This document shows positions 1 to 7,775 of a stretch of DNA of 9,265 bases, piece by piece. Source of the DNA: Cellvibrionales bacterium UBA4435 (GTDB lineage: Bacteria; Pseudomonadota; Gammaproteobacteria; Pseudomonadales; Porticoccaceae); the NCBI GenBank assembly GCA_002390525.1, contig DGPR01000013.1, forward strand, positions 71,031 through 80,295. Direction: 5' to 3'. The position numbers were made by a program, and so were the translations under genes. A model generated the notes under the pieces. That model did no database searches. It was not told the origin of the DNA and saw nothing but the letters and a program-made list of their open reading frames with translations. How positions within the stretch are numbered: the first letter of the stretch is position 1; each line of letters begins with the position of its first letter.

Positions 1-35
1 GAATTTATTATTAAGCCCATAAATTCAGCTTATAG

Positions 36-41
36 TATAAT
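36..41 (+). promoter_or_regulatory. Possible -10 box upstream of ftsK
   Basis: An exact TATAAT hexamer lies about 80 bp upstream of the ftsK start. No convincing -35 hexamer is visible 16-18 bp further upstream, and there is no TG extension before the box. In DNA this AT-rich the hexamer could occur by chance. If it is real, transcription would begin near 48 and give a leader of about 70 nt. Confidence 0.3.
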
Positions 42-108
42 CTTGTTAAAGAGACCTATAGCATTTCGGTCTACTGTGTTTACAATAGTATCTATATTGA
101 GGCTAATC

Positions 109-114
109 AGGGTG
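109..114 (+). promoter_or_regulatory. Shine-Dalgarno supporting the TTG start of ftsK
   Basis: AGGGTG sits 5 nt before the TTG at 120. Between the upstream in-frame stop (TAG at 33-35) and 120 there is no ATG, GTG or other TTG in this frame. The ribosome site and the lack of alternatives together favour the TTG start. Confidence 0.6.
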
Positions 115-119
115 TTGTT

Positions 120-2474
120 TTGAGTAAAGAAAAAAAAATTCGCAAATCTTTATTAGAAAAAAGTGATCAATTGAAGCCCTCCAAAGTTAGCTTTATCCTT
201 AAAGAGGGGTCACTTATTGGCTGGCTAGTTATTTGTGCGTACCTTTTTATTGCCTTAATAACACATTCAACTGATGATCCTGGATGGTCTCATGCTGGGA
301 ATGTTGCATATATTAAAAATGCAGGTGGATTATTTGGTGCCTGGGTATCAGATATTTTATTTTCTTTTCTTGGCTGCGTAGCCTTTTTATTACCAGTTTT
401 GCTAGCTTTAAGAGCATGGAATGTTTTTAGAACTCGTCGTGATAATGAGGCGAGTATAGATAGCCTCGTTTTCACTCTTCGTATATTAGGATTAGTGATG
501 GTATTAGTCAGTGCCACCTCACTAGCTGCAATTTATTACACAGACCCAATAGCCTCCTTGCCCTTTGGCGTCGGAGGTATTCTTGGCTCCTCAGTTCAAA
601 GCGCAGCCTTAGCAGCCTTCAATAATGTTGGCAGTACATTGATTCTAGTTGCTGTTTTTTTGTTTGGTTTGACAGTATTCACTGATTTATCTTGGTTGGG
701 TTTAATTGAAACTATAGGTAAAACAGTATCTAAATTGAATGACTATATTGCTTGTCGGCTTGAGGCACGAGCTGCAAAAAAAAACGAAGCTAATCTAGCT
801 CTGCTTGCCCAAAAACATCGTAAAGAAGCCCAAGAAATTCAGGCAAAGAGGGAAGTGACAAGGCAACCACTAAGTATACAGCACCCCCTTCAAAAACCAT
901 CAATTAGTGAGCGCGTTGAAAAAGAAAAACAAATATCTTTTTTTTCAGACCCAAATCTAACAGTGTTACCAGCTTTAGGTTTATTAGATCAAGCTAATGC
1001 TGATAACAGTAAAGCTTTTTCGAAAGAGTCTTTGCAGGCAATGTCAAAGCAATTGGAGCTGAAATTACAAGATTTCGGTATTAGCGCTGAAGTGATAGAG
1101 GTTTTACCAGGACCAGTTGTTACATGCTTTGAAATACAACCAGCGGCGGGTATTAAGGCTAGCAGAATAAGTGCTCTTTCTAGAGATTTAGCAAGATCGT
1201 TAGCAGTAGTGAGCGTAAGAGTGGTTGAAGTAATTCCTGGAAAATCTTATGTAGGAATTGAAATTCCGAATGAACATAGAGAGATGGTGAGACTCAGCGA
1301 AGTTTTATCATCGGTAGTTTACGAGGAAGCTAAGTCACCTTTAACTCTAGCTCTTGGCAACGATATATCAGGCCAACCAATATGTGCTGATCTAGCAAAA
1401 ATGCCACACTTGCTTGTGGCAGGAACAACTGGTTCTGGAAAATCAGTTGGCATTAACTCAATGTTGTTAAGTTTGTTATATAAATCAACTCCACAAGATG
1501 TAAGGCTAATATTAATTGATCCAAAAATGTTGGAACTATCTGTCTACGATGACATACCACATTTATTAACGCCAGTCGTGACAGATATGAAAGATGCAGC
1601 GAGTAGTCTTAGGTGGTGCGTGGGTGAAATGGAGCGCCGATATAAACTAATGTCAGCTCTAGGGGTTAGAAATCTTGCTGGATATAATAAAAAAGTTACC
1701 GATGCAATTACATCAGGGAAGCCATTACTTGACCCTTTATGGAAACAAGATGAATTTCTCATCGATGAGAATGACGCCCCCTCTGAATTAAACAAATTAC
1801 CGTATATTGTAGTGGTAATTGATGAATTTGCTGACATGATGATGATAGTAGGCAAAAAAGTCGAACAGCTTATAGCCCGAATTGCACAAAAAGCTAGGGC
1901 AGCAGGAATACACTTAGTGCTTGCAACACAGAGACCTTCTGTAGATGTTATAACTGGTTTAATCAAAGCTAATGTACCAAGTCGTATTGCATTTCAAGTT
2001 TCTTCAAAAATTGACTCGAGAACTATATTGGATCAAGGTGGCGCAGAGTCTTTATTAGGTCATGGAGATTTACTTTATCTACCGCCCGGAACTAGTGTTC
2101 CAGTTCGAGTTCATGGAGCCTTTGTTGACGATCATGAAGTACATAAGGTTGTAGCTGATTGGAAAAAAAGGGGCACACCAGAATATTTAGAAGATATAAC
2201 AAGTGAGATTGTTACCAACAACATTCCAATTCCTGGATATAGTAACGATTCATCTGATTCTAATAATCAAGAATCAGATGCACTATATGATGAAGCTGTA
2301 GCTTTTGTTCTTGAAACTCGCAAGGCTTCAATTTCATCGGTGCAACGAAAACTGAGAATTGGTTATAATAGGGCTGCTAGGCTTGTAGAGCAGATGGAGG
2401 CCTCTGGTGTTGTGAGTGAGATGGGGTTAAACGGTAATAGAGATGTTTTAGCACCAGCTGCACCGAGAGATTAG
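120..2474 (+). CDS. ftsK: DNA translocase FtsK
   Basis: FtsK is a septum-anchored, ATP-driven double-stranded DNA pump. It clears the terminus region at division and, in known systems, activates XerCD recombination at dif. The 784-residue product has an N-terminal membrane domain with about four hydrophobic segments (roughly residues 33-50, 75-100, 118-140 and 165-195). A short charged linker follows (about 210-285), then the motor. The motor's alpha part contains the LPGPVV region. The RecA-like part has a Walker A, GTTGSGKS (435-442), and a Walker B, VVVIDE (564-569). The C-terminal ~65 residues, with an [16 protein letters not shown] stretch, form the winged-helix gamma domain that reads KOPS sites. 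The linker is far shorter than in E. coli FtsK (over 1,300 residues) and resembles the ~800-residue Pseudomonas type. The start is a TTG; lolA begins 2 bp after the stop, which suggests co-translation. Confidence 0.97.
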   Translation: MSKEKKIRKSLLEKSDQLKPSKVSFILKEGSLIGWLVICAYLFIALITHSTDDPGWSHAGNVAYIKNAGGLFGAWVSDILFSFLGCVAFLLPVLLALRAWNVFRTRRDNEASIDSLVFTLRILGLVMVLVSATSLAAIYYTDPIASLPFGVGGILGSSVQSAALAAFNNVGSTLILVAVFLFGLTVFTDLSWLGLIETIGKTVSKLNDYIACRLEARAAKKNEANLALLAQKHRKEAQEIQAKREVTRQPLSIQHPLQKPSISERVEKEKQISFFSDPNLTVLPALGLLDQANADNSKAFSKESLQAMSKQLELKLQDFGISAEVIEVLPGPVVTCFEIQPAAGIKASRISALSRDLARSLAVVSVRVVEVIPGKSYVGIEIPNEHREMVRLSEVLSSVVYEEAKSPLTLALGNDISGQPICADLAKMPHLLVAGTTGSGKSVGINSMLLSLLYKSTPQDVRLILIDPKMLELSVYDDIPHLLTPVVTDMKDAASSLRWCVGEMERRYKLMSALGVRNLAGYNKKVTDAITSGKPLLDPLWKQDEFLIDENDAPSELNKLPYIVVVIDEFADMMMIVGKKVEQLIARIAQKARAAGIHLVLATQRPSVDVITGLIKANVPSRIAFQVSSKIDSRTILDQGGAESLLGHGDLLYLPPGTSVPVRVHGAFVDDHEVHKVVADWKKRGTPEYLEDITSEIVTNNIPIPGYSNDSSDSNNQESDALYDEAVAFVLETRKASISSVQRKLRIGYNRAARLVEQMEASGVVSEMGLNGNRDVLAPAAPRD

Positions 2475-2476
2475 TT

Positions 2477-3109
2477 ATGGGCAGACTGTTGATAATCATA
2501 TTTTTCTTTAGCTTTTTCGTTGATGACGCTGTAAGTGAGATACAAAATAACCCATTAGATTGTACAAAAAATTTACAGCGTTTGCTTTCATTTGTTAATA
2601 CAATGAGTGCTGATTTCAAGCAAACTAATTACACTGAAAAAAATACTATAACTCAAGAAGCATACGGATATTTGATTGCAAAGAAACCAGGAAATATTAT
2701 TTGGATTACAAAAGCACCTTTAGAGCAACATATAATAGCTAATAATAAAAATATATGGATATATGATCCTGATCTTGAACAGGTCACCGTAAGCAGGTTT
2801 GCTCAAGATTTGATTGTAAATCCAGCTATTTTGCTGATAGGAGACATCGAGGGAGCTGAGCTAATTTACAATATAACCTGTGCAAAAACTCAACTTTTTG
2901 ATTTTATACTTATACCGATTAATACTAAGAGCCTTTATAAAAAAATACAGATCAGTTTCAAAAAAAATACTCCAGTAACAATGAAGTTATGGGATTCTCT
3001 TGGTTACAGGTCTGAAATATACTTTACGAAACACCAGTTAAATAAAAAAATTAATAGCAATTTTCAATTTTATCCACCTGATGGGGTTGATGTGATAGAA
3101 CACAAATAA
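2477..3109 (+). CDS. lolA: Outer-membrane lipoprotein carrier protein LolA
   Basis: LolA is the periplasmic chaperone that accepts lipoproteins from the LolCDE transporter in the inner membrane and hands them to LolB at the outer membrane. The 210-residue product starts with a signal peptide: a short basic start (R3), a phenylalanine-rich hydrophobic core (4-15) and a plausible AVS|E cleavage after residue 20. The two aspartates at 16-17, directly after the core, are unusual. Family signatures include MSADFKQT (43-50), WIYDPDLEQVTV (94-105), NPAILLIGD (115-123) and a C-terminal PPDGVDVIE. Two cysteines (C29 and C135) would remain in the mature protein and might pair; I do not recall these in Pseudomonas LolA. 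The gene follows ftsK by 2 bp, the usual gammaproteobacterial arrangement, and has no strong ribosome site of its own, so it probably depends on ftsK translation. Confidence 0.95.
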   Translation: MGRLLIIIFFFSFFVDDAVSEIQNNPLDCTKNLQRLLSFVNTMSADFKQTNYTEKNTITQEAYGYLIAKKPGNIIWITKAPLEQHIIANNKNIWIYDPDLEQVTVSRFAQDLIVNPAILLIGDIEGAELIYNITCAKTQLFDFILIPINTKSLYKKIQISFKKNTPVTMKLWDSLGYRSEIYFTKHQLNKKINSNFQFYPPDGVDVIEHK

Positions 3110-3155
3110 TTTTCATTTCTTCAGTTGGTTTTATGAATTTATGAAATTTAAGTTC

Positions 3156-3161
3156 AGGGAG
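3156..3161 (+). promoter_or_regulatory. Shine-Dalgarno that sets the crcB start
   Basis: AGGGAG lies 6 nt before the ATG at 3168. The upstream in-frame ATG at 3141 has no comparable purine-rich site and would add nine polar residues not expected in CrcB. The site therefore supports 3168 as the true start. Confidence 0.7.
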
Positions 3162-3167
3162 AATAGA

Positions 3168-3539
3168 ATGCAATGGTTTGCTGTAGCTTTGGGAGGGGCG
3201 CTAGGTTCTTTAGCCCGATACGCAATAAACCTGTATATTATAGGTATATTTAGTGAGCGTTCTCCGTTAAGTACCTTATTAGTCAATCTAACTGGGTCTA
3301 TCCTTATAGGTTGCTGTTATGCTCTTGTTGTTGAAAAGGGTTTTTTCCCCACTGAATTAAGAAGTTTGCTAATGGTTGGATTTTTGGGTGCTTTCACCAC
3401 ATTTTCAGCATTCTCGCTTGATACGATAATTATGTGGCAAAATAACCAAATAATGCTTTCTATTTTATATGTGTTTGGAACCATTTTTCTTTGCCTGATT
3501 GGAACTTTATGCGCAATCACATTGATGCGTCTTTTTTAG
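3168..3539 (+). CDS. crcB: Fluoride-specific ion channel CrcB (Fluc)
   Basis: CrcB/Fluc proteins form dual-topology dimers in the inner membrane that let fluoride leave the cell. From the ATG at 3168 the product has 123 residues, close to the usual 120-130, with four hydrophobic segments (about 3-23, 33-53, 66-88 and 95-120). Diagnostic motifs are GGALGSLARY (9-18), the pore asparagine in LLVNLTGS (N40), and GFLGAFTTFSAF (71-82). That last stretch carries the broken third helix, which binds the central Na+ in known structures, and the two phenylalanines (F79, F82) that line the fluoride path. An ATG at 3141 would give 132 residues but lacks a ribosome site. The 58 bp after lolA are too short for a fluoride riboswitch plus promoter, so the gene probably rides on the ftsK-lolA transcript. 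The gene usually found before it in Pseudomonas, rarA, is absent. Confidence 0.93.
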   Translation: MQWFAVALGGALGSLARYAINLYIIGIFSERSPLSTLLVNLTGSILIGCCYALVVEKGFFPTELRSLLMVGFLGAFTTFSAFSLDTIIMWQNNQIMLSILYVFGTIFLCLIGTLCAITLMRLF

Positions 3540-3555
3540 GAAAAATTTAAATTTT

Positions 3556-4845
3556 ATGTTAGATGTAAAGCTTATTCGCTCTGAACCTGATGAGGTTGCA
3601 AAAAAACTTTTAATTCGAGGTTTTGTCTTAGATATTGAGTATCTCGATGAACTCGAGTCTAAGCGTCGAAAAATTCAAGGAATTTCACAAAATTTACAGT
3701 CAGAAAGAAATAGCCATTCAAAGATGATGGGGAAGGCTATTTCTGAGGCTCAAAATCAAGATGAGATCAACCTCTTAAAAAAGAAAGGGGAGGAATTAAA
3801 GAAATCTTGCGCTGAAGCAGAAAACAAGCTCAATATAGTCAAAACTGAGCTTGAGGTATATCTAAGCAGTATTCCAAACCTACCTGACGATATTGTGCCA
3901 TCTGGGATAGATGAATCTAGTAATTTAGAAGTACGACGCTGGGGATCAATTAAAAAATTTCCTTTTAAGATCAAAAACCACGTGGAACTGGGTGAAGCTT
4001 TAGGTATGCTAGATTTTGAGTCGGCTACTAAAATAGCAAGCACACGCTTTTCTGTCATGAGGGGCGATATTGCTAGAATGCATAGAGCGCTATCTCAGTT
4101 CATGTTAGATACACATCAGCTAAAACATGGTTATGAGGAAGTAAATGTACCCTATGTTGTTAATCAAGACTCCTTATATGGTACAGGACAGCTACCAAAA
4201 TTCGAGAAGGATTTATTTAAACTCCAGGATGAAAGGGAGCTTTACCTTGCTCCAACAGCAGAGGTACCAGTAACCAATATATATAGAGGCCAAATTATAG
4301 ATGCCCAAAAACTTCCAATAAAGCTTACTAGTAATACACCCTGCTTTAGAAGTGAAGCGGGCAGCTATGGTAAAGACACTAAAGGCATGATTCGACAACA
4401 TCAATTTGAAAAAGTTGAGTTAGTCCAATTTGTGGATCCAAAAAGTACTTCACAGGCCCTCGAGTCAATAATTGAACATGCCGAAACTATTTTAAGACAG
4501 CTTAATCTTCCATACAGAACAGTTTTGCTGTGTGGTGGAGATATTGGTTTTTCAGCAGCAGTAACCTATGATATTGAGGTCTGGCTGCCTTCACAAAAAT
4601 ACTACAGAGAAATATCTTCATGTAGTAGCTTTGGTGATTTTCAGGCGCGTCGGTTAATGATTCGGTGGCGTAATCCAGCATCTGGAAAGCCTGAGTATTT
4701 ACATACATTAAATGGTTCGGGCTTGGCAGTTGGAAGAACACTAGTAGCAATAATGGAGAATTATCAATTAGAAGATGGCTCAATAGAGATACCAGAGGTA
4801 CTGCAGCGATATATGAACTCACAAACAGTTATTAGTAGTTCTTAA
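3556..4845 (+). CDS. serS: Seryl-tRNA synthetase
   Basis: This class II aminoacyl-tRNA synthetase charges tRNA-Ser (and tRNA-Sec where present) with serine through a seryl-adenylate. The 429-residue length is typical of bacteria. The N-terminal ~105 residues are rich in K, E, Q and L and form the antiparallel coiled-coil arm that grips the long variable arm of the tRNA. The catalytic core shows the serine-binding TAEVP (234-238), motif 2 PCFRSEAGSYGKDTKG (262-277, with R265) and motif 3 NGSGLAVGRT (386-395, with R394). The stretch REISSCSSFGDFQARR (351-366) is strongly conserved in the family. The gene is 16 bp after crcB; the nearest Shine-Dalgarno-like site (AGGA, 3538-3541) overlaps the crcB stop and is rather far away. 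No break or missing key residue was seen. Confidence 0.98.
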   Translation: MLDVKLIRSEPDEVAKKLLIRGFVLDIEYLDELESKRRKIQGISQNLQSERNSHSKMMGKAISEAQNQDEINLLKKKGEELKKSCAEAENKLNIVKTELEVYLSSIPNLPDDIVPSGIDESSNLEVRRWGSIKKFPFKIKNHVELGEALGMLDFESATKIASTRFSVMRGDIARMHRALSQFMLDTHQLKHGYEEVNVPYVVNQDSLYGTGQLPKFEKDLFKLQDERELYLAPTAEVPVTNIYRGQIIDAQKLPIKLTSNTPCFRSEAGSYGKDTKGMIRQHQFEKVELVQFVDPKSTSQALESIIEHAETILRQLNLPYRTVLLCGGDIGFSAAVTYDIEVWLPSQKYYREISSCSSFGDFQARRLMIRWRNPASGKPEYLHTLNGSGLAVGRTLVAIMENYQLEDGSIEIPEVLQRYMNSQTVISSS

Positions 4846-4867
4846 TAAATAAAGTTACATTGGACAT

Positions 4868-6256
4868 ATGGACTTTTTACCTTTATTTCACAATATAAAA
4901 AATAGACGCTGCGTGGTTGTTGGGGCAGGCTCTATAGCGCTGAGAAAAATTCGTCCATTGTTAGAGGCGGGTGCAATAATAGATATTATTGCACCCGATA
5001 TCGATAGTAGAATCCAAGACCTCGCAAAAAAACATTCCATAAAGTTATATATTAAACCTTTTGAAAACAATGACTTAAAAGATGCTTGTCTAGTCATTTC
5101 TGCTACAAATAAAAAAAAGATTAATATCCAGGTATCCAGCCACGCTAAATCCTTAAATATTCCAGTGAATGTAGTCGATCAACCAGAATTATGTACAGTT
5201 ATTTTCCCTTCTATTGTAGATAGAAACCCAATATTGATAGCTATAAGTAGCGGGGGAGCCGCTCCCGTTTTAGTAAGAATGTTAAGAACAAAATTAGAAA
5301 GTATCATACCGTCAGGATTTGGCAGGTTAGCCGATTTAGCCCGCAAATTTCGCCCACTTGTGAAGAAAAAAATTATTGATTCGAATAGCCGTAAAGCTTT
5401 TTGGGAAGAGATATTTTCTAGTGAAATACCAGAGTTGGTGTATGCAGAAAAAAATCTTGTCGCAGAAGCTAAACTTCAGAAGAAAATTGAAGATGATGTA
5501 CCTAAAAATTTAGGTGAAGTTTATCTCGTAGGTGGGGGGCCAGGAGATCCAGATTTATTGACTTTTAGAGCATTAAGGTTAATGCAAAAAGCAGATATAG
5601 TCTTATATGATAGACTAGTATCAAAAGAGGTCTTAGCTCTTGTTCGAAGAGATGCCGAGCTAGTGTTCGTAGGAAAAACAGCAGGTGATCATCCTGTAAC
5701 GCAAGAAAATATCAATAAAAAATTAGTTGAATATGCAGAAACAGGAAATCGTGTTTTACGCTTAAAAGGTGGAGATCCGTTCATATTTGGTCGCGGTGGT
5801 GAAGAGATAGAGCACTTAAGAGATTGTGGTATTCCGTTTCAAGTGGTACCAGGTATAACCGCTGCTTCGGGTTGTGCAAGTTATGCAGGAATACCGTTAA
5901 CTCATAGGGATTATGCGCAGTCAGTTCGTTTTATAGCGGGTCATCAGAAAAATAATTATTTAGATCTCAATTGGTTGGAGCTAACCGCACCAAATCAAAC
6001 TTTAGTTTTTTATATGGGTTTGAATGGGCTAGAAATAATCTGTGAAAAATTAATACTATTTGGTATGAATGCAGATACTCCAGCTGCATTAATAGAAAAG
6101 GGTACAACTAGAAATCAAAAAACTTATGTTTCCGACCTTCAGGGATTACCGAAGATGGTCAGAGCTGCAGGTGCTAAAGCCCCAACATTAATTATTATTG
6201 GTTCAGTAGTGTTGTTACAAGATAAATTGTCATGGTTTAAATCAAAAAATAACTGA
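4868..6256 (+). CDS. cysG: Sirohaem synthase CysG (methyltransferase/dehydrogenase/ferrochelatase)
   Basis: CysG converts uroporphyrinogen III to sirohaem, the cofactor of assimilatory sulfite and nitrite reductases. The 462-residue protein is the full fusion. Residues 1-~150 are the precorrin-2 dehydrogenase/ferrochelatase part, with the NAD-binding GAGSIALRK (19-27), the aspartate in NVVDQPE (D104) that matches the catalytic residue of Salmonella CysG, and ISSGGAAPVLVR (126-137). S128 matches the serine reported as phosphorylated in Salmonella. A linker/dimerisation region follows. Residues ~216-460 are the SAM-dependent uroporphyrinogen III methyltransferase, with LVGGGPGDPDLLT (220-232), LRLKGGDPFIFGRGGEE (297-313), VPGITAASGCASYAGIPLTH (327-346) and FYMGLNGLE. 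The start MDFLPLF matches the family start MDHLPIF. It lies 22 bp after serS, the neighbour it also has in Pseudomonas. Its presence implies sulfite and/or nitrite reduction elsewhere in the genome. Confidence 0.97.
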   Translation: MDFLPLFHNIKNRRCVVVGAGSIALRKIRPLLEAGAIIDIIAPDIDSRIQDLAKKHSIKLYIKPFENNDLKDACLVISATNKKKINIQVSSHAKSLNIPVNVVDQPELCTVIFPSIVDRNPILIAISSGGAAPVLVRMLRTKLESIIPSGFGRLADLARKFRPLVKKKIIDSNSRKAFWEEIFSSEIPELVYAEKNLVAEAKLQKKIEDDVPKNLGEVYLVGGGPGDPDLLTFRALRLMQKADIVLYDRLVSKEVLALVRRDAELVFVGKTAGDHPVTQENINKKLVEYAETGNRVLRLKGGDPFIFGRGGEEIEHLRDCGIPFQVVPGITAASGCASYAGIPLTHRDYAQSVRFIAGHQKNNYLDLNWLELTAPNQTLVFYMGLNGLEIICEKLILFGMNADTPAALIEKGTTRNQKTYVSDLQGLPKMVRAAGAKAPTLIIIGSVVLLQDKLSWFKSKNN

Positions 6257-6259
6257 GGT
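6255..6259 (+). promoter_or_regulatory. Shine-Dalgarno of gor overlapping the cysG stop codon
   Basis: GAGGT overlaps the cysG TGA (6254-6256) and lies 7 nt before the gor ATG at 6267. This tight layout indicates that gor is translated from the same message as cysG and may be coupled to it. Confidence 0.65.
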
Positions 6260-6266
6260 AACTTTT

Positions 6267-7637
6267 ATGCGATATGATTATGAGCTTCTTATAATCGGAG
6301 CAGGGTCTGGTGGTGTTAGGTGCGCGCGAATATGTGCTAGCAAAGGTCTGAAAGTTGCAATAGTAGAATCTCAAGAACTTGGTGGTACCTGTGTGAACGT
6401 TGGTTGTATACCAAAAAAATTATTTGTATATGCATCGGAGTATGGTCAAAAATTTAAAGAATCCGAAGGTTTCGGGTGGAGTATTGAGGGCAGTAGCTTT
6501 GAATGGCAAAGGCTAATAAGAAATAAAAATAAAGAAATAGGTCGACTAAATGGAATATATAAAAATCTTTTAGAAAAGTCTGGTGTAAAAATTATAAAGG
6601 GTAGTGCGTTTATTACTGGACCACATTCAGTAAAGGTTGAGAAAAAAACCTATAGTGCAAAAAATATATTAATTGCTACTGGGGGAAAGCCATATGTGCC
6701 TAATTTCCCAGGAAACGAACACACAATTACCTCAAATGAAGCCTTTTTCTTAAAATCATTACCAAAAAAGATTTTGATAGTAGGCGGAGGCTATATAGCG
6801 GTCGAATTTGCTGGGATCTTTAATGGGATGGGTGTAGACACACACCTAATGCATCGAGGTCCTTTGTTTTTAAAAGGATTTGATATAGATATAAGAAATA
6901 AAATTAAAGAAGAATATATAAATCATGGTGTTAAAACATATTTCTCGAAAGAGGTTGAGTCTATAAATGAGAATATGTTAACTGAGTTATCAAAAAAAAG
7001 TAATCAGCATAAGTACTCAATTAAAATAAAATCTAGTAGTGAAATCCAGGCTGATCTAATCATGTGCGCAACTGGAAGAGTACCGAATATAAGTAAATTA
7101 TGGCTCGATGAGTTAAATATAGTTCTTAATGGAGACGGTACAATTAAGGTTGATGAATACTACAGAACCTCAATTAAAAGTATATTTGCTTTGGGTGATG
7201 TAATAGGAAAAAAAGAGTTAACACCTGTCGCAATTGCAGAGGCTATGGCTTTATCCGCTTATTTTACTGAAGGTAAGAAACCTTTTGTTAATTACTACAA
7301 TATACCTACAGCAATATTTAGTACACCAAATTCAGCCTCAGTTGGTTATACAGAGGAAGAGGCCTTAATTAAGTTTCGGGATGATCTTCAAATATATAAA
7401 ACCCACTTTAAACCGATGAAACAGACATTAGGGGGCGGCTTAACGAAAGTCTTTATGAAGTTGATTGTTGTAAAAAGTACTAACAAGGTAGTCGGTTGCC
7501 ATATGGTTGGTGATCATGCAGGAGAAATAATTCAGGGCTTAGCTATAGCAATCAAGTCCGGTGCTACCAAAAAAGACTTTGATAATACAATCGCTATACA
7601 CCCAACCGCAGCGGAAGAGTTCGTGACACTTAAATAA
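6267..7637 (+). CDS. gor: Glutathione-disulfide reductase
   Basis: This cytoplasmic flavoenzyme reduces oxidised glutathione with NADPH. The 456-residue product has the FAD-binding GAGSGGVRCA (11-20), then the redox disulfide in GGTCVNVGCIPKK (39-51; C42 and C47), the spacing and sequence typical of glutathione reductase. The NADPH domain has VGGGYIAVEFAG (172-183). R197 aligns with the first of two arginines that select NADPH in E. coli Gor; the second position is lysine (K203), a conservative change. The second FAD motif is in FALGDV, and the C-terminal HPTAAEEFVTLK (445-456) supplies the catalytic His-Glu pair (H445, E450). Trypanothione reductase, mycothione reductase and lipoamide dehydrogenase are less likely because of the CVNVGC and VTLK-type ends. 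The gap to cysG is only 10 bp, so gor is the last gene of the + strand run before an AT-rich gap. Confidence 0.94.
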   Translation: MRYDYELLIIGAGSGGVRCARICASKGLKVAIVESQELGGTCVNVGCIPKKLFVYASEYGQKFKESEGFGWSIEGSSFEWQRLIRNKNKEIGRLNGIYKNLLEKSGVKIIKGSAFITGPHSVKVEKKTYSAKNILIATGGKPYVPNFPGNEHTITSNEAFFLKSLPKKILIVGGGYIAVEFAGIFNGMGVDTHLMHRGPLFLKGFDIDIRNKIKEEYINHGVKTYFSKEVESINENMLTELSKKSNQHKYSIKIKSSSEIQADLIMCATGRVPNISKLWLDELNIVLNGDGTIKVDEYYRTSIKSIFALGDVIGKKELTPVAIAEAMALSAYFTEGKKPFVNYYNIPTAIFSTPNSASVGYTEEEALIKFRDDLQIYKTHFKPMKQTLGGGLTKVFMKLIVVKSTNKVVGCHMVGDHAGEIIQGLAIAIKSGATKKDFDNTIAIHPTAAEEFVTLK

Positions 7638-7646
7638 ATAACTGCG

Positions 7647-7662
7647 CATAATGTATATTATG
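7647..7662. repeat. Short inverted repeat downstream of gor
   Basis: CATAAT and ATTATG form a perfect 6-bp inverted repeat around a 4-base loop (GTAT), starting 10 bp after the gor stop. The stem is almost all A/T and no T-run follows, so it is a poor intrinsic terminator. It could be a weak 3' stabilising structure, a protein-binding site or chance. Confidence 0.25.
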
Positions 7663-7716
7663 TTAAATTAAAACTTGATATAATATTTTTTATTAAAATT
7701 TAAACTACCGATTATT

Positions 7717-7725
7717 TGTTATACT
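7717..7725 (+). promoter_or_regulatory. Probable extended -10 promoter of the peroxiredoxin gene
   Basis: TGTTATACT fits an extended -10 element (TGn followed by TATACT, one mismatch from TATAAT). No good -35 box is present at the normal distance, which is tolerated for extended -10 promoters. Transcription would start near 7732 and give a leader of about 40 nt. A second, perfect TATAAT at 7679-7684 also lacks a clear -35 partner and is the main alternative. A promoter is expected here because this is the largest gap between genes in the window. Confidence 0.45.
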
Positions 7726-7751
7726 TCGTTCAACAAATCTAAAATTAATAA

Positions 7752-7765
7752 ATTTAATATTAAAT
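7752..7765. repeat. 14-bp perfect palindrome in the peroxiredoxin leader
   Basis: ATTTAATATTAAAT reads the same on both strands and ends directly against the ribosome site at 7766-7770. It lies between the likely transcription start and the start codon, where a repressor or leader fold could act. It is pure A/T, so chance is a real possibility in this composition. Confidence 0.3.
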
Positions 7766-7770
7766 GAGGA
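7766..7770 (+). promoter_or_regulatory. Shine-Dalgarno that sets the peroxiredoxin start
   Basis: GAGGA lies 5 nt before the ATG at 7776 and only 2 nt before the ATG at 7773. The first ATG of this frame (7764) overlaps the site and cannot use it. This favours 7776, which gives an N-terminus (MSLLINDIAP) of the normal family form. Confidence 0.65.
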
Positions 7771-7775
7771 TCATG

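Noticed and set aside
1..20. Start of a divergent gene (trxB-like) on the - strand at the left edge
   Set aside because: An ATG on the - strand at 20-18 opens a frame off the window, but the few residues do not resemble the start of TrxB and there is no ribosome site.
1544..1966. 140-codon open frame on the - strand inside ftsK
   Set aside because: It lies wholly opposite the conserved motor domain of ftsK, shows no recognisable domain and has no ribosome site; it is a reading-frame shadow.
3110..3167. Fluoride riboswitch before crcB
   Set aside because: The gap is only 58 bp and A/T-rich, without the conserved pseudoknot elements; too short for an aptamer plus expression platform.
3141..3167. 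Longer crcB start at the ATG at 3141
   Set aside because: It has no ribosome site and adds a polar extension; the ATG at 3168 has AGGGAG at good spacing and gives the usual family length.
4502..4822. 106-codon open frame on the - strand inside serS
   Set aside because: It overlaps the motif 3 region of serS on the other strand and resembles no known protein.
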